A stretch of DNA of 64,000 nt from Garcia nutans (Eukaryota; Streptophyta; Magnoliopsida; Malpighiales; Euphorbiaceae), in contig CANTUV010000033.1 of NCBI GenBank assembly GCA_947685225.1, forward strand, positions 55,281,001 to 55,345,000, in the 5' to 3' direction. Every line of letters starts with the position of its first letter. The first letter of the stretch is position 1. The translations under genes were made by a program, and so were the position numbers. The notes under the pieces were generated by a model. The model saw only the letters and a list, made by a program, of their open reading frames with translations. It was not told where the DNA came from and did no database searches. Below, piece after piece: positions 20,254-32,320 of this stretch.

Positions 20254-20691
20254 ATGTAATTATCTATTTTACCTTTTGATATATAATTGTCATCATGCGT
20301 CAATTTTATTATGTCATTTATAAATTTTTAGCCAATAATTTTTTGCTGAGTGTCAAACTTTGTGGCCAAGCATATATCTAAAATGTTGATAAGTGTCAAT
20401 ATTCTTATTATTTATCTTCGTTGAGGTGTAAGTTAAATGCAGAAGCAAAAATAAATAAATAAATAGTATATAAATGGTTGTTTCTACATTTATTTTAAAG
20501 GAGCACTGATTTATACTATTAGGTATGTATTTATCTCGTTTTCTATATTCTTTTTTAATTTTTTTACTGTATTCTATAACTATAGTTAATACTTTTCTTT
20601 TAGTATCTTTTTACAGACAATTTAACATAAACAAATAACTATTATATTTTAATAAACAACATCTTTTCTACTTAAACTAATATTTTTGACT

Positions 20692-20734
<43 letters not shown>

Positions 20735-21189
20735 AGCACAGTTTTAATGAAATTGAGTTAAAATTTATTCATATAAAACATTTTCTTATTCTCACGTAAT
20801 AATTTTTCACAGTGAAATTAAGTATGAATAGAATTATTCATCTTTAATATAATAGAATCATACTGTTGGTCAAAAAAATCTTTCACAATGAAATTATTCA
20901 AATTTTTTTATATGAAAAATCAATAATTTTAATTAAAATTTAAATTTATAAATAATTTTAATATATTTATATTGAGACTAAAAATTTATTGTAAATTTTA
21001 TATTTTTGCCATCATATCTGTAAGGAGTGATCTGTCCCCCTATTATGTGACCATTGATCATTCTTCTACGGCATCGACTGATCACTAACTGCCTTCAACC
21101 AATTATCCATGCTTTTGAACTTATAGTTTTAGATGAATTAAAATATTCCCCACAAATAAAAGAGGAATCATAATAACCAATTTAGCCAT
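20254..21189. other. AT-rich intronic DNA with a (TA)n tract
   Basis: Includes a (TA) microsatellite near 20696-20730. No gene, terminal repeat or splice-relevant feature was identified. Confidence 0.5.
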
Positions 21190-21770
21190 ATGAAAAAGCA
21201 AAATATAGACAATTTCTCATAACGAAAATTTACCGTTGCCACCATGATTCCCTTTTTGGACAAATTCTTAAAGCGCTTAAGAGGAAGATGAATGTTCAAA
21301 CAAGTTTTGATACACATAAGTTGATTGTCTTGGTCAACACTCCCTTGAATAATATGCTCACGGTATCTCTAGAAAAAATCCTAAGTTGTTGTGTAATTTT
21401 ATCAAAATGAAAACCACATGGAAAATCATAAACTTGCACTCACATATCAATGTGATTGAACTCTATATGTTGTGGATCCTTACTCACCTTAAGGTGATGC
21501 ATATTAATATGTCCATGGACCACCCTGAGAAATCTCTATAAGTCTACTTCATAAAAGAATTGAAAGAGGAATAAATGAGTTTTCAATTCTTTTATGAAAC
21601 AAACATCACGTAGCATCATCTTAAAGCATTGGCAATTATCCTTTGATCAATCACCATCACGTCAATTAGAATGAACTCATTCACAATTCCCTTATCAACA
21701 ACATGATTGACCTCATGCCTCCTCTTTGATCTCTAACTCATCTTGCTTATCTTCCATGAGTGCTAACTCA
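21190..21770 (-). pseudogene. DUF4283-type LINE ORF1 relic in the P1 intron
   Basis: On the minus strand, across frameshifts, the translation resembles the DUF4283 region found in plant L1-like ORF1 proteins. There is a FQFFYEVDL-like segment, then a decayed GG-P-W position, then PQHIEFNHIDMWVQVYDFPC, close to the family's L-x-x-L-D-L-W-V-Q-V-H-D-L-P motif, and later PLKRFKNL, close to the family's basic end. An acidic start (MEDKQDELEIKEE) precedes it. Several stops show it is long dead. A 17-bp inverted repeat (21549-21600) interrupts the FQFF region. Its identity rests on motif resemblance only. Confidence 0.5.
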
Positions 21771-22129
21771 ATTATCAAGGTATCTATAATGAAATAATAG
21801 AATCACAAACAAAATAAATCTGATAAAAAGAATTCTATTAGAAATTTAGAGCATTACCTCATAGAGCAAAACAAAATCATGGTGATAATTTAAATATTGA
21901 AGATTTTGTGATCTAGCATGGCAAACCCAATTATACATTTCAAGAACCTAATTTGAAATTCTATTGAGAATTTGATATCCTCAAAAATAGAGAAGGAATA
22001 GTGTAATAATAAATATGTTCTTATCACTTCATCGGTGAGTAACAATCCCTAACAAAAATACTTTTATGTGTATGTTATAATTTTTTATAGATATGCTATA
22101 ATTATTTATGGGTTTATCATAATTATTTA
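21771..22129. other. Intronic DNA between the LINE relic and tandem repeats
   Basis: Probably 5' sequence of the LINE relic followed by AT-rich DNA. I see no separate feature. Confidence 0.4.
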
Positions 22130-25100
22130 TGGGTTTATTCTTAGTAAATTATTTATAAATCTTTTTAATTTTTTCTTTATAAATTCTTTTAAAACAATCA
22201 AAGATATATATGTTGATTAAAATTAATATTTTTAATATTTTAAATTAAAATATAATTATTATTTTTTTATTTTTCTAATCAATTTTATCTAAATTTTTAA
22301 ATCATTTTTAATTTTAATTTCGTTTGATTCTATTTTAGTTATGCATCATGATATGAAAAGTTTAGTCATATAGGACCTAAAGTAAATGATGATAAATCTA
22401 GGGGCGCCTTATTAAATGCTAACTCAAATAACATGTGTATCTATCTATAAGCTATATCTTTTTAATATAGATTTATTTAGTGTGTCTCTGTATTCTTACG
22501 TTGTGGGTCTTTATTAATTAATAACTTAATTAAAATAAAAGATAATAAATTTTTCATAAATCTTTTTAATTTTTTCTTTATAATTTTTTTAAACCAATCA
22601 AAGATATATATGTTATTTAAAATTAATTTTTTTGAAATTTTAAATTAAAATATAATAATTTTTTTTATTTTTCTAATCAATTCTATCAAAATTTTTAAAT
22701 CATTTTATTCAATTTTGCTTATTTCTATTTTAATTATGCCTCATGATATGAAATTTTAGCCAAACGAGACCTAAAGTAAATGACAATAACTTTAAGAGCA
22801 CTTTATTAAATGTCAACTCAAATAATATATGCATTTATCTATAAGTTATATTTTTTTTTCAATATAGATTTATTTAGTACATCTTTAGATTCTTAAATTG
22901 TTGGGCTTTATTAATTAATAACTTAATTAAAATAAAAGATAAAAAAGACTAAAACTTAGCATGATATATTATTTAAAAAAATAAAAAATTACTTAATTTT
23001 ATTATATGTCTATACTTGTATATATATTTTTGAAAACTTTAGTTAAAAAAATATGATCTAGCACTTTTAACCCCAAAATTAAATTAATCATATTTATTAA
23101 AATTAATATATTTAAATTAAATATAATTATAATATTATACATTGCCAAAATTATATATATTTATATATTTAGATATCAAAATTTTTAAAAAAATTAAATA
23201 ATAAACCCTAAACCTATTTAAATTTCTAAATATTATGTATTATTTAGATATCAAAATTTTTTAAAAAAATCATGGCAAACCAATAAATAATTATGACATA
23301 TCCATAAAAAAATATGACATACACATAATATTTTTATAGAGTTTTGAGTCTTTTTCTACTATTATATATTTTTTTAATAAACTATTACATAACTCTATAT
23401 AATTTCTACAATTACATACTTTTTTTAATTTATAATTAATATTTTTTTTATAAATACTTACGTTGTGAGTTTTTATTAATTAATAACTCAATTAAAATAA
23501 AAGATAAACAACTAAAACTTAACATGATATATTATTTAGAAAAAAAATAAAAAATTACTTTATTTTATTATATGTCTATACATGTATATATGTTTTTAAA
23601 AACTTTGATTAAAAAAATATGATCTAATATTTTTAACCCCAAAAATTAAATTAATCATATTTATTAAAATTAATATATTTAAATTAAATATAATTATAGT
23701 ATTATGCATTGCCAATATATATATTTATATATTTAGACATCAAAATTTTTTTAAAAAAAATTAAATAATAAACCCTAAACCTATTTAACTTTTTAAATAT
23801 TATGTATTATTTAGATATCAAATTTTTTTAAAAAAATTATGATAAACTCATAAATAATTATGACAAATCCATAAATAATTATAACATACCTATAAAAAAT
23901 TATAGCAAACTCATAAATAATTATGGTATATCCATAAAAAATTACGATATACATGTAATATTTCTATTGGATTTTGAGTTTTTTCCTACTATTACATATA
24001 ATTTTTTTAATAAACTATTACATAACTCTATATAATTTCAACAATTACATTTTTTTAATAAACTATTACACACTTCTATTTAATTTATAATTAATAAATT
24101 TTTCATAAATACTTTTTTATCATATATATAATTTATTATTATTATAACTTGATTTATTTGACATGTAATTTTATTTTTTTAATTCTTTCAATGATATATA
24201 CTATATAATTCTTTCAATGATATATGATATATAAATAGTTAATTTATTCTTACTGCATACTTCTATTTAATTTATAATTAATAAGATTTTCATACTTCTT
24301 ATTGCATACTTGATATATTTAACATATAATTTATTCTTTTTTAACTCCCTCAATGGTATATACTAAATAATTCTTTTAATGATACATAATATATAAATAG
24401 TTAATTTATTCTTATTGACCCAACAAAAAAATAATTAATTAATTTTTAATTATTTTAAAACTTATTGATTTGGTATTGTAGCATTCATTTAAAAAAAAAC
24501 TAGAATGTAAATTTTATCGTGGCATAAGAGTATAGATAATCTTACCTCTAATTAGAATATAAATTTAATTTGTTGTGAATTATAGTGAAAGCAATCAAAC
24601 GATAATCCAAATAAAAAATAGTAAAATAAGCTGTTTGATTTGATTTATATTAGTACACTAATGATTTTAAGCCGATTTAGATACATATAATTATAAATTG
24701 CCAAAATTATATATATTTAGATATCAAAAATTTTAAAAAAAATTAAATAATAAATCCTAAACCTATTTAACTTTCTAGATATCATGCAATATTTAGATAT
24801 TAAAATTTTTTTAAAAAATTATAGCAAACACATAAATAATTATTGCAAATCCATAAATAATTATGGTATACCTATAAAAAATTAGAATAATTACATTTTT
24901 CACCATATTTTATAATTTTTTTAATTTTACAGTGACATTTTAATAATTTTATCAAAAACTCATAATAAATTCATAATATACTCATAATAAACTATGTAAA
25001 TTAATAAACTTATAATAAACGTATAATAAACTCATAATAAATCCAAAATAAACTTATAATAAACTATATAAATCTGATATTTTTATAAAAAAAAATCATA

Positions 25101-25500
25101 ATTTCTGGTAAATCTATAAATATTTTTAAAAACATGATAAATTTGAAACTTTTTTTATTTTTTATGGTATTTTTTAAAGACCCTTAAAAAATTATAGTAA
25201 ATCTATAAATAATTATGGCATACCCATAAAAAAATTATGATATACACATAATATTTCTATTAGGCTTTGAGTCTTTTTCTACTATTACATATTTTTTTAA
25301 TAAACTATTACATACTTTTATATAATTTCTATAATTATATATATTTTTTTGAATAAACTATTATATACTTCTATTTAATTTATAATTAATAATTTTTTCA
25401 TAAATACTTACATTGTAGGTTTTTATTAATTAATAATATAATTAAAATTAAAGATAAAAAAGAGACTATAACTTAGCATAATTTATTATTTAGAAAAAAA
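22130..25500. repeat. Degenerate AT-rich tandem duplications in the P1 intron
   Basis: Large imperfect repeats are visible. 22140-22530 recurs at 22550-22930 (shared CAATCAAAGATATATATG, then CCTAAAGTAAATGA and AATATAGATTTATTTAGT). 22918-23460 recurs at 23468-24010 (GACTAAAACTTAGCATGATA-type start, TAACCCCAAAA, AAACCCTAAACCTATTTAA). Parts of the second unit return a third time at 24690-24850 and 25190-25500. A short (CATAATAAACT)n array lies near 24955-25070. No coding sequence is present. It resembles a local amplification, not a transposon with clear ends. Confidence 0.65.
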
Positions 25501-27079
25501 AAGTAAATGGTATAATTATTTTGTGATTTTTTAAATATCACTTTTATTTTTTACATATTTTATTTACTTCTCAATTTTACTTTTAACTGTTGTAATATAT
25601 TTTAAATGTTCATAATGTGTAATTAAATGAGTAAATTTTTTTTTATAAAAAATAATATATATATTCCCAAAGTAACGCGAATGTATCATTTTAGTTCTAT
25701 AATTTAAAAGAGAAGGAAATTAACTATAGATGAACAGTGAATTTCTCCTTCTTTCTCATTTTGCACCCTATTTCCTTTTTTTTAAAAGTTTTTTAGTTTT
25801 TTTTAGTTTTTAATATAATTTGAAGAAAATAATTTATTTTGGTTCAAATATTGAAGAGAATAATTAATGTTAATTTAAGAATTGATTTTTTAGTTATTTA
25901 CACATCATATATATATGTATAAATAAAATAAAATTTAAAATTTGATTAAAATTTTAATTAATCATACTTTATTCTATAAAATCAATATTAATTGATTGAA
26001 GTATAATGTATAAATATATATATGTAAAAATAATATTTTTAAATATTAAATATGTTATATATTGTTTTATTAATTATATATAGAGAGAAAAAATACCTAC
26101 AAGACTTAAATATGTGATATAAATGAAAATAATACATATTTTTAGCTATCAAACTATATTTTAGTGGTTAAGCCTATTATGTAATGATGTCATTAAAAAT
26201 TGAAATAAAATTAAAATATGTTCACTAAATTTTTAGCACTACTTTATTTTTATTTTTTATTTTACTATTTATGTATATTTGATCATTTATCTAAAAAATG
26301 ATTATTTTCAATATACTATTTAGTTTATCAAAAATAAAGTTATAATAATTTTTCTTATTAAATGCATATTTTGAAAAAAAATTGAATTCTTTAAATTTTT
26401 TCACTAACCATAATTTTTTAAAATTCACTAAAATTAAAATTTATATAAAGATAAATATAAAAAATAAGAAATTTATTGATAGTATTTCTAATATGACACA
26501 AATTTTTAAGTTTTGCATTGAGATGTCATAATAACATTAAAATTACATACATATTAAAAATGACATATTCGTATTGCTTCGTAAATGTACATATTTTTTT
26601 TTATAAAATAATCTTTATAATTTAGTTATATAGGAAAAAATTAAAAATATATTACAATAGTTAATATTAATTACTTTTTTATTTTAATTAATATTATTTT
26701 TTTAGTCATTACACTTATCATTGATTATTATTTTATTTTAATTAATATTATTTTTTTAGAACTTACTCTTAAAATTAATTGCTATTTTATTTTAATTAAT
26801 GTTATTTATTTTTAATTTTTGCTCTTGCTATTAATTATTTTTAATTAATTTTTTCTTATATATTAATTTTTTGTTGTTATGTATTTTTTTTAAGAATTTA
26901 TATATCTAATTGCTCTTCATATAATACTATTATTACATATGACATTAGCACTCATTTATTACATATTTTGTTTACTCTTTGATTTTATTCTTAATTGTTA
27001 TAATATATTTTATTTTATTTTTCTATGTAACTAAATGACTAAAATTATTTATAAAAAAATGTATACATATTCGAAGTAA
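25501..27079. other. AT-rich intronic DNA
   Basis: Contains a two- to three-fold repeat of TATTTTAATTAATATTATTTTTTTAG near 26670-26830. No gene or mobile-element terminus was found. Confidence 0.45.
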
Positions 27080-27087
27080 TGCGAGGG

Positions 27088-27603
27088 TAGGGCTGTAATC
27101 GAGCCGAGCCGAGATTTGAAAAGCTCAAGCTCGATTTGTTATAAAATAGTTAAGTTTGAACTTAAACTCGAATCGAGTCCGAACCGAGCCTGAACTTGTA
27201 TCAAGCCAGCTTATTATCATGTATTTCGAGCTTGAACTCGAACTTGATTTAAATAAGCTTAACGAATTTAATGAATTTATTTCAGTTTTCATTTTTTATT
27301 CATCTTTTTCTATATTTTTATAAAGGATATACTAAAATTAAGTTCGTATATCATGTATATTAATATATACACATATATAGTTTAATATATATAAATTAAA
27401 ATATATATTTTAATTAAATACACTAAATGAGATAACTTACGAGTTTAATTAATGAGTTTTTTAAAAGAGCTAGCGAGCCGAACATTTTTTAGCTTGAACT
27501 TGACTCATTTAACAAACAAGCAATTCGAATTTGAGTCTGAATAAGTTTTTATCGAGTCAAGATTTAAGCCGAATTCAAATAGCTTAGCTCATTTACAGTC
27601 CTA
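27088..27603. mobile_element. Non-autonomous hAT-type element, 516 bp, in the P1 intron
   Basis: The left end TAGGGCTGTAATCGAGCCGAG and the reverse-complemented right end TAGGACTGTAAATGAGCTAAG are terminal inverted repeats. The flanks TGCGAGGG (27080-27087) and TGCGACCG (27604-27611) match at 6 of 8 positions, a decayed 8-bp duplication. The interior is rich in CTCGA/CGAGC words and lacks a coding frame. It is an old insertion, in keeping with the mutated duplication. Confidence 0.75.
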
Positions 27604-28048
27604 TGCGACCGCATCATTTTAATTTAAATAAAAATTGGTAATTGAAAAAAAAAAAACTAAAACTTAATGTTTGACCCATTTTTTAAGTTGGACTTTGAAT
27701 GGTCAAACTGGAAAATTAGTTCTTATCCAAACGCTTTTTTACTATTTGGGCCCAGTGAAACATATATTTTTAACTGACAAATTAACAATTTATATGTTTG
27801 CATTATTCCAATATTATCCTGGAGCTCACAACGTGTTTAAAGTGAACGGAACTGGCTTTCAGAATTGCATCAGGCCACCTGCAAGTGAGGCATTAACCAC
27901 CGGAAATGATACAATAGTTTTGGCAACTCCCGAAAGAAAATGGTAAATTTGTGGTGCAGAGCAGCACTGCGAGAAAGGGATGAAGATGTTCTTAACAGTA
28001 CTACCACCAGCTACCAAAGCACCTTATCATAAGCCATATGCTCCATAG

Positions 28049-28297
28049 GCTATCAACTAATTAAGAGACTTAGCTATTTGCTTAATTTTTATTTAGAAAT
28101 GAGAGTGGAATTGCCGCTGTTATCATGTCTTAGTAATTAGAAGTGCTTGAATTCTTAGTATTATTTGTAAGGTTGTGTTCTGTTTATGTAGTAACAACCT
28201 TTGCACTATTTTGGAAATTTCGTAGCTGGGTTGTCATAAATTACAAACTATTCAAACCTCTACCAATATTATAGAAAAAAATTCTTGCTATATTATG
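28049..28297. repeat. Phytocyanin 3' flank, duplicated (paralogue 49755-49890)
   Basis: 28049-28188 matches 49755-49890 (for example CTATCAACTAATTAAGAGAC and TTCTTAGTATTATTTGTAAG). The two diverge right after GGTTGTGTTCTG: here native sequence continues, whereas the P4 copy joins a different gene fragment. Confidence 0.75.
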
Positions 28298-28305
28298 ATC
28301 AAAGG

Positions 28306-28813
28306 CAGGGCCGTCTTGGACATTTTAGCGGTCTCGAGCAGATACCGTCTTTCAACGTTTCAATATCGTCTTTCAACGGTTAGAAGCTTTTTTAATGCTT
28401 CACTGAGGAAAGTTTAGGATAATAAACACCATTAGCTAGCCTTCTGACTGTAGCCGACAGATTTGGTGTGAAACGAGTGATATATTGCTATTTGTAACTC
28501 TTAATGTTACAACATTAATAAGAAGTGATGCTTCCGTTGAATACAAGGTTGCTTAAAAGTAAACTTTGGAAGACATTAATAAATCCATTAAATCTAATAG
28601 CAATTACATTTAAGAAGCAAGTTAGGTGCATGCATGTAATTAATTAATCATATTTTGCAAATCACGTGACTGCCCCTCGCCCTCTCTATATATGTCTATT
28701 ACTTTTAAGCAACCTTTTAAGCAACCTTTTGTTATAAATAACATTCGTGATTTTTTTTGGATTTGAGGGGCCCTGAGCAACCGTTCAGGGTGCTCCCCCA
28801 TGAGCCGGGCCTG
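28306..28813. mobile_element. Non-autonomous hAT-type element, 508 bp
   Basis: An exact 8-bp target duplication ATCAAAGG flanks it (28298-28305 and 28814-28821). The left end CAGGGCCGTCTTGG and the reverse-complemented right end CAGGCCCGGCTCATGG are terminal inverted repeats of a form widespread in plant hAT elements. The interior holds an inverted pair, AGGTTGCTTAAAAGTAA near 28548 and TTACTTTTAAGCAACCT near 28698, so it can form a further stem. No transposase is present. Confidence 0.88.
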
Positions 28814-28821
28814 ATCAAAGG

Positions 28822-29734
28822 AAGAATTTGACAACTAATCTGTTTCTTTTTTAAATAGCTGCTTTTATTGTGAGATAATTATTTTAATTTTGCTAAACTT
28901 TGTTTTCTATTCCAAAAAAATAAACATCTATGCGTGAGAAATATAATACTTCTTCTCCTTCTTCTTAACAAAACAGAATACACTATTTATTACACTATTT
29001 ATTAGTTTTAGTTATTAATTATCAAAAAAAGATAGTCCGATGTACTAATGGACCCATTAAATCTTTGTACGTAGTTTTTTTTTATAATTATAAAAGGTCA
29101 TTTTACAACTCAAATACGTAATCTTCAAGTTGTACGATGACAATGCTTACCGTTATGCCAAGATTCTCCTTATTAATTATTATTAATATTAAATTATTAT
29201 ATAATTTATTAGTTTTAGTTATTAAATATTATTAATATTAAATTATTTTTTAATTAAAAGTATACTTACTTCAAATAAATATAATTTTAATATTCTTAGA
29301 GTTATACTAAAAGTTACAGGATTATTTAATAAATATATATAATATATATAAAAATTATATATCACTAAAAATTTAAAAAAAAATTATAGTTGATGTTTAA
29401 TGTATAAATAAGCACGGAAATGCTAAAATATAAAGGAAATATTTAGAGTAAAAGATGTTGTTTTAATTTTATTAAACTTTGTCTCCGATTCTAATTAGGA
29501 ACTATATTGGGGACAATAAATATATGGGTCACCAATAATAATAATTATTCCTATTCTAATAATATTGGAGTATTTTTTATATTGTTAATGTTTTATTAAA
29601 AGTTGTCTAATATTCTAAAAGAAAAATATGTTGGGAATAATAAATATTTTTTCTCCTAAAATACAAAAAACAAATGAATTAGAGACTACATAAAAAAATT
29701 ATCCCCAAAACTTATCAAATTTGGTGTGTCAACA
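28822..29734. other. AT-rich intergenic DNA
   Basis: No coding or repeat termini recognised. A short internal repeat of TAGTTTTAGTTATTAA occurs near 28999 and 29210. Confidence 0.45.
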
Positions 29735-29840
29735 GCACTTAAATGGCTGCTAAAAATGAGACCATTTATCAACTTATACTGCTGGTGATTTTGTTTTATT
29801 GTTGGATTTGTGATTTGGAGATTTATCCGGCAAAAATAAA
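29735..29840 (+). pseudogene. Phytocyanin C-terminal/3' relic fused to OMT-B
   Basis: This matches the tail found at 32540-32600, 37585-37685 and 58455-58515: a CACTTAAATGGCTGC-like start, AAAATGAGACCATTTATCA, then TTGTGATTTGGAGATTTATC. At about 29840 it joins directly to the middle of OMT exon 2. It is only a fragment, encoding the region after the last cupredoxin strand. Confidence 0.65.
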
Positions 29841-30704
29841 CATGAGTTGGTGGATGTGGGTGGTGGTCTTGGTACAAATCTCAGTTTAGTAGTGTCCAAA
29901 TATCCTCATATTAAGGGTATCAATTTTGATTTGCCTCATGTTATTAAATATGCACCCCGCTCTCCTGGTAAATTAATTTAACTCCTCATTTTGTGACCAT
30001 TTAATCTTTTTTAATTTACATATATATATTTTTTACTTTAAAATTCAGTATTTCTTAAAACTTTTCATAAGTTAAACAGTTGCTTAATTACATATATTAC
30101 GATAAATATTTTTAATGCATATTTGTGTATATGATATTTTTTATCTTGATCACAAAGAATTTCTTTCTTTTTTTTAGATTTGTTTATACCATTCATTTTT
30201 CTGTATCAAGTATAGAACATGTTGGAGGAAATATGTTTCAAAGTATTCCAGAAGGAGAAACTATTTTTATGGAGGTAAGTTTATTTTTTTTGCAAGTGTA
30301 ATATTAAATTATTTTCCCTGCAATATATCTATAAAAAAATTAACATATACTACTTTTTGATACAATTAAAATTAACATAATATTTTTTGAATTAATTTTA
30401 ATGGATACTTCATGACTAGAGCGATCATCAATGCATAACGATATAAAAAAATTGCTGTGAAGCTTTATCAGAATTTGAAAAATTGATAACAATAGATCAT
30501 GTGGCTCCAGAAAATCTCAAAAATGATATAGTGTCCAAAAATATATATAAATTTGACATGAGCCTATTCATAGTCACTTCAGGAGAAAAGAAGAGGACAT
30601 TCAAAGAATTTGAGATTTTGGGTAGAAAGGCTGGATTTGCATCAATCAAACTTGTTTGCTCTGCTTATGGCAATTGGGTCATTGAATTTTACAAGAACAT
30701 CTGA
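29841..30704 (+). pseudogene. OMT-B: 5'-truncated O-methyltransferase pseudogene
   Basis: It begins inside exon 2 at HELVDVGGGLGTN, with exon 1 and the start of exon 2 missing. Parts are 29841-29967 (end of exon 2, normal GT donor), 30210-30274 (exon 3) and 30402-30704 (exon 4). Both acceptors appear mutated: AA instead of AG before exon 3 and before exon 4. Exon 4 carries TAG in the codon after HD, where OMT-D has Trp (DWGDD), and its first third is shifted. The end CSAYGNWVIEFYKNI is kept. It cannot encode an enzyme. Confidence 0.85.
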
Positions 30705-31590
30705 TGAATTTAGTATGATCATCTGTATCTTTTTGGGTTTTAAATAATTAATAAATTCCCTTATAGAGGGACTTATTGTTTCTTTTGTTATGTTATTTTA
30801 TTTAAAAACAAAAGATTCAATAGCATGACCTACATTTGCTTTTGAATCATGAATTCAATTTGAGGGGGATGTATTTTATTTATATTTGTTCAAGTGACAT
30901 GATATATATTAATAAAAAATATATATTTATTTTCAACTTATTCGATAGATATATTCTGAATTTTGTGCACTATTAATATTATTTTGAATTTTGTTTATAA
31001 AATTTCTGTATTAATTTGAAATTTTAATTAATTATAATTTTATCATCAGTTATAATTATAAAAAATGTATTAATTAAAAGAAAAAATTAATTAATTCTTA
31101 AACTTATTATATCATATTTAATTTAAAACTCAATTATAATTAATTTAATTTTTTAAAACTTCAATTATAATTAATTAGCTCTTTTTTTGCAAATTATCTT
31201 TTCAGAGTTTTAATGCGGCCACATACCTAAGAAATTAAACTTGAGATCTCTTGCTAATTTTCAATTATAATTAGTTAACTCTTTAACTATATGCATTTGA
31301 TTAGGTGGGTTAATAATTTAATTAATTATTAGTAGTTTATTGAATTTAGAAAGTTTAATGGTCTAATTAATTTCTATCAAAATTTCAAATATTAAATTAA
31401 TAGTCTAATGCAATAAATTTCAAAACTAAATTTATTCTATTCTTTAAATTAATATGGAGATAGCAATACTATTCTTATTTTGATATTTTCAATTCAAAAG
31501 TTATTATTTTCAAGTATATAAATCTCAATTTTAAATTAATTAGAGAAATTAGACTACAGTTTTGCAATTCATACTTCTTATTAATTCTCT
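30705..31590. repeat. OMT 3' flank, copy 2
   Basis: Homologous to 16785-17530 and 46218-46900. It includes a 60-70 bp segment near 31185-31255 (a GCAAATTATCTTTTCAGAG-like start, then CTTGAGATCTCTTG) also seen near 46688-46790 but not in copy 1. Confidence 0.7.
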
Positions 31591-32115
31591 CTCTCTTAGA
31601 TATTGTTGTTCTACTGCAATACTATAATATGTGTGTGTGTATGTCTATATATATAATAAATTGTTTATGCATGTTTCCAAATCGATAACTAGCAACTTCG
31701 GATATTATTATACCTCAAAAATCAAAATATTAACCTAAGAATCCATTCTAGTTTCAAGCCCTGCTAAAGTATAAAATGTTTCAAAAATCACGATATTTAC
31801 CTCGAAAGTTTCCTCTAAGCAAATCAAAATTTTCTAAATTAAAATTCATATGATAGCAAGCATGTGCATGATTTATTATAAACTAAGAAAATGTTAAAAT
31901 AAATTAAATAATGAATAGAAAAATTGTAAATAAAAATCTAGAATTACAAAATTATAGAATATTATTTTTATTGTTAAGAATATTATTATTATTATCTATC
32001 AATCTATCTATCTATCTATCTATCTATTATTGTTATTATTCCTTTAAATTCATTATTAAGAATTTTATTTTCTTTTGGCTCTTTATATATATATATATAT
32101 ATATCTCTGTATTAG
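31591..32115. repeat. Intergenic DNA with (CTAT)n and (TA)n microsatellites
   Basis: (GT)n near 31630, (CTAT)n near 31999-32027 and (TA)n near 32086-32102. From about 31911 it is near-identical to 46923-47140, including AATGAATAGAAAAATTGTAAA, so OMT-C and OMT-E share an upstream intron. Confidence 0.7.
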
Positions 32116-32180
32116 GTACAGAGTATGTTGGAGGAGACATATTTCAAAATATTCCAAAAGGAGAAGCCATTTTGGTGAAG
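32116..32180 (+). pseudogene. OMT-C: isolated OMT exon 3
   Basis: A 65-bp exon equivalent with AG acceptor and GT donor, encoding TEYVGGDIFQNIPKGEAILV, closest to OMT-E exon 3. The following intron matches OMT-E up to TTCACAAGTG (32290), where it switches abruptly to the intron and exon of a phytocyanin relic. No other OMT exon is present nearby. Confidence 0.8.
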
Positions 32181-32320
32181 GTAAAATAATTCATTTTATT
32201 TTACCATTTTTTTATTGGTATTTTTCTCTGCTAGATTTGGTGGTGCATAGACAGTACTCTATCGCATTCCATTCCTATACTTCACAAGTGGATTATAATA
32301 TTGATTGAATTAAATCTTGT

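Larger units (their letters stand above)
19278..28048 (+). pseudogene. P1: two-domain phytocyanin (plantacyanin-like) pseudogene with a 7.9-kb intron
   Basis: Exons by comparison with P4 are 19278-19446 (signal peptide MASSLVFKIFILVAAVIPTI plus start of cupredoxin 1), 19565-19917 (rest of domain 1, start of domain 2) and 27804-28048 (end of domain 2). Phytocyanins are secreted blue-copper proteins; the Met axial ligand (HCEYRMK, HCEKGMK) fits plantacyanins. Damage includes donor 1 changed from GT to AT (19447-19448), a 1-base deletion in exon 2 near 19700, the exon 3 acceptor changed from AG to AT (27802-27803), and a TAA codon after RKW in exon 3. Intron 2 (19918-27803) is about 7.4 kb longer than in P4, while its two ends still align with the P4 intron. 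Confidence 0.85.

Noticed and set aside
23150..24010. AAACCCTAAACC words, possible interstitial telomere repeat
   Set aside because: Only one or two units of the CCCTAAA motif appear per copy, with no tandem run; they belong to the AT-rich duplicated unit.
32075..32308. Frame of 77 codons across the (TA)n tract and OMT-C
   Set aside because: It is out of frame with the OMT exon and consists of microsatellite translation (Ile-Tyr repeats).
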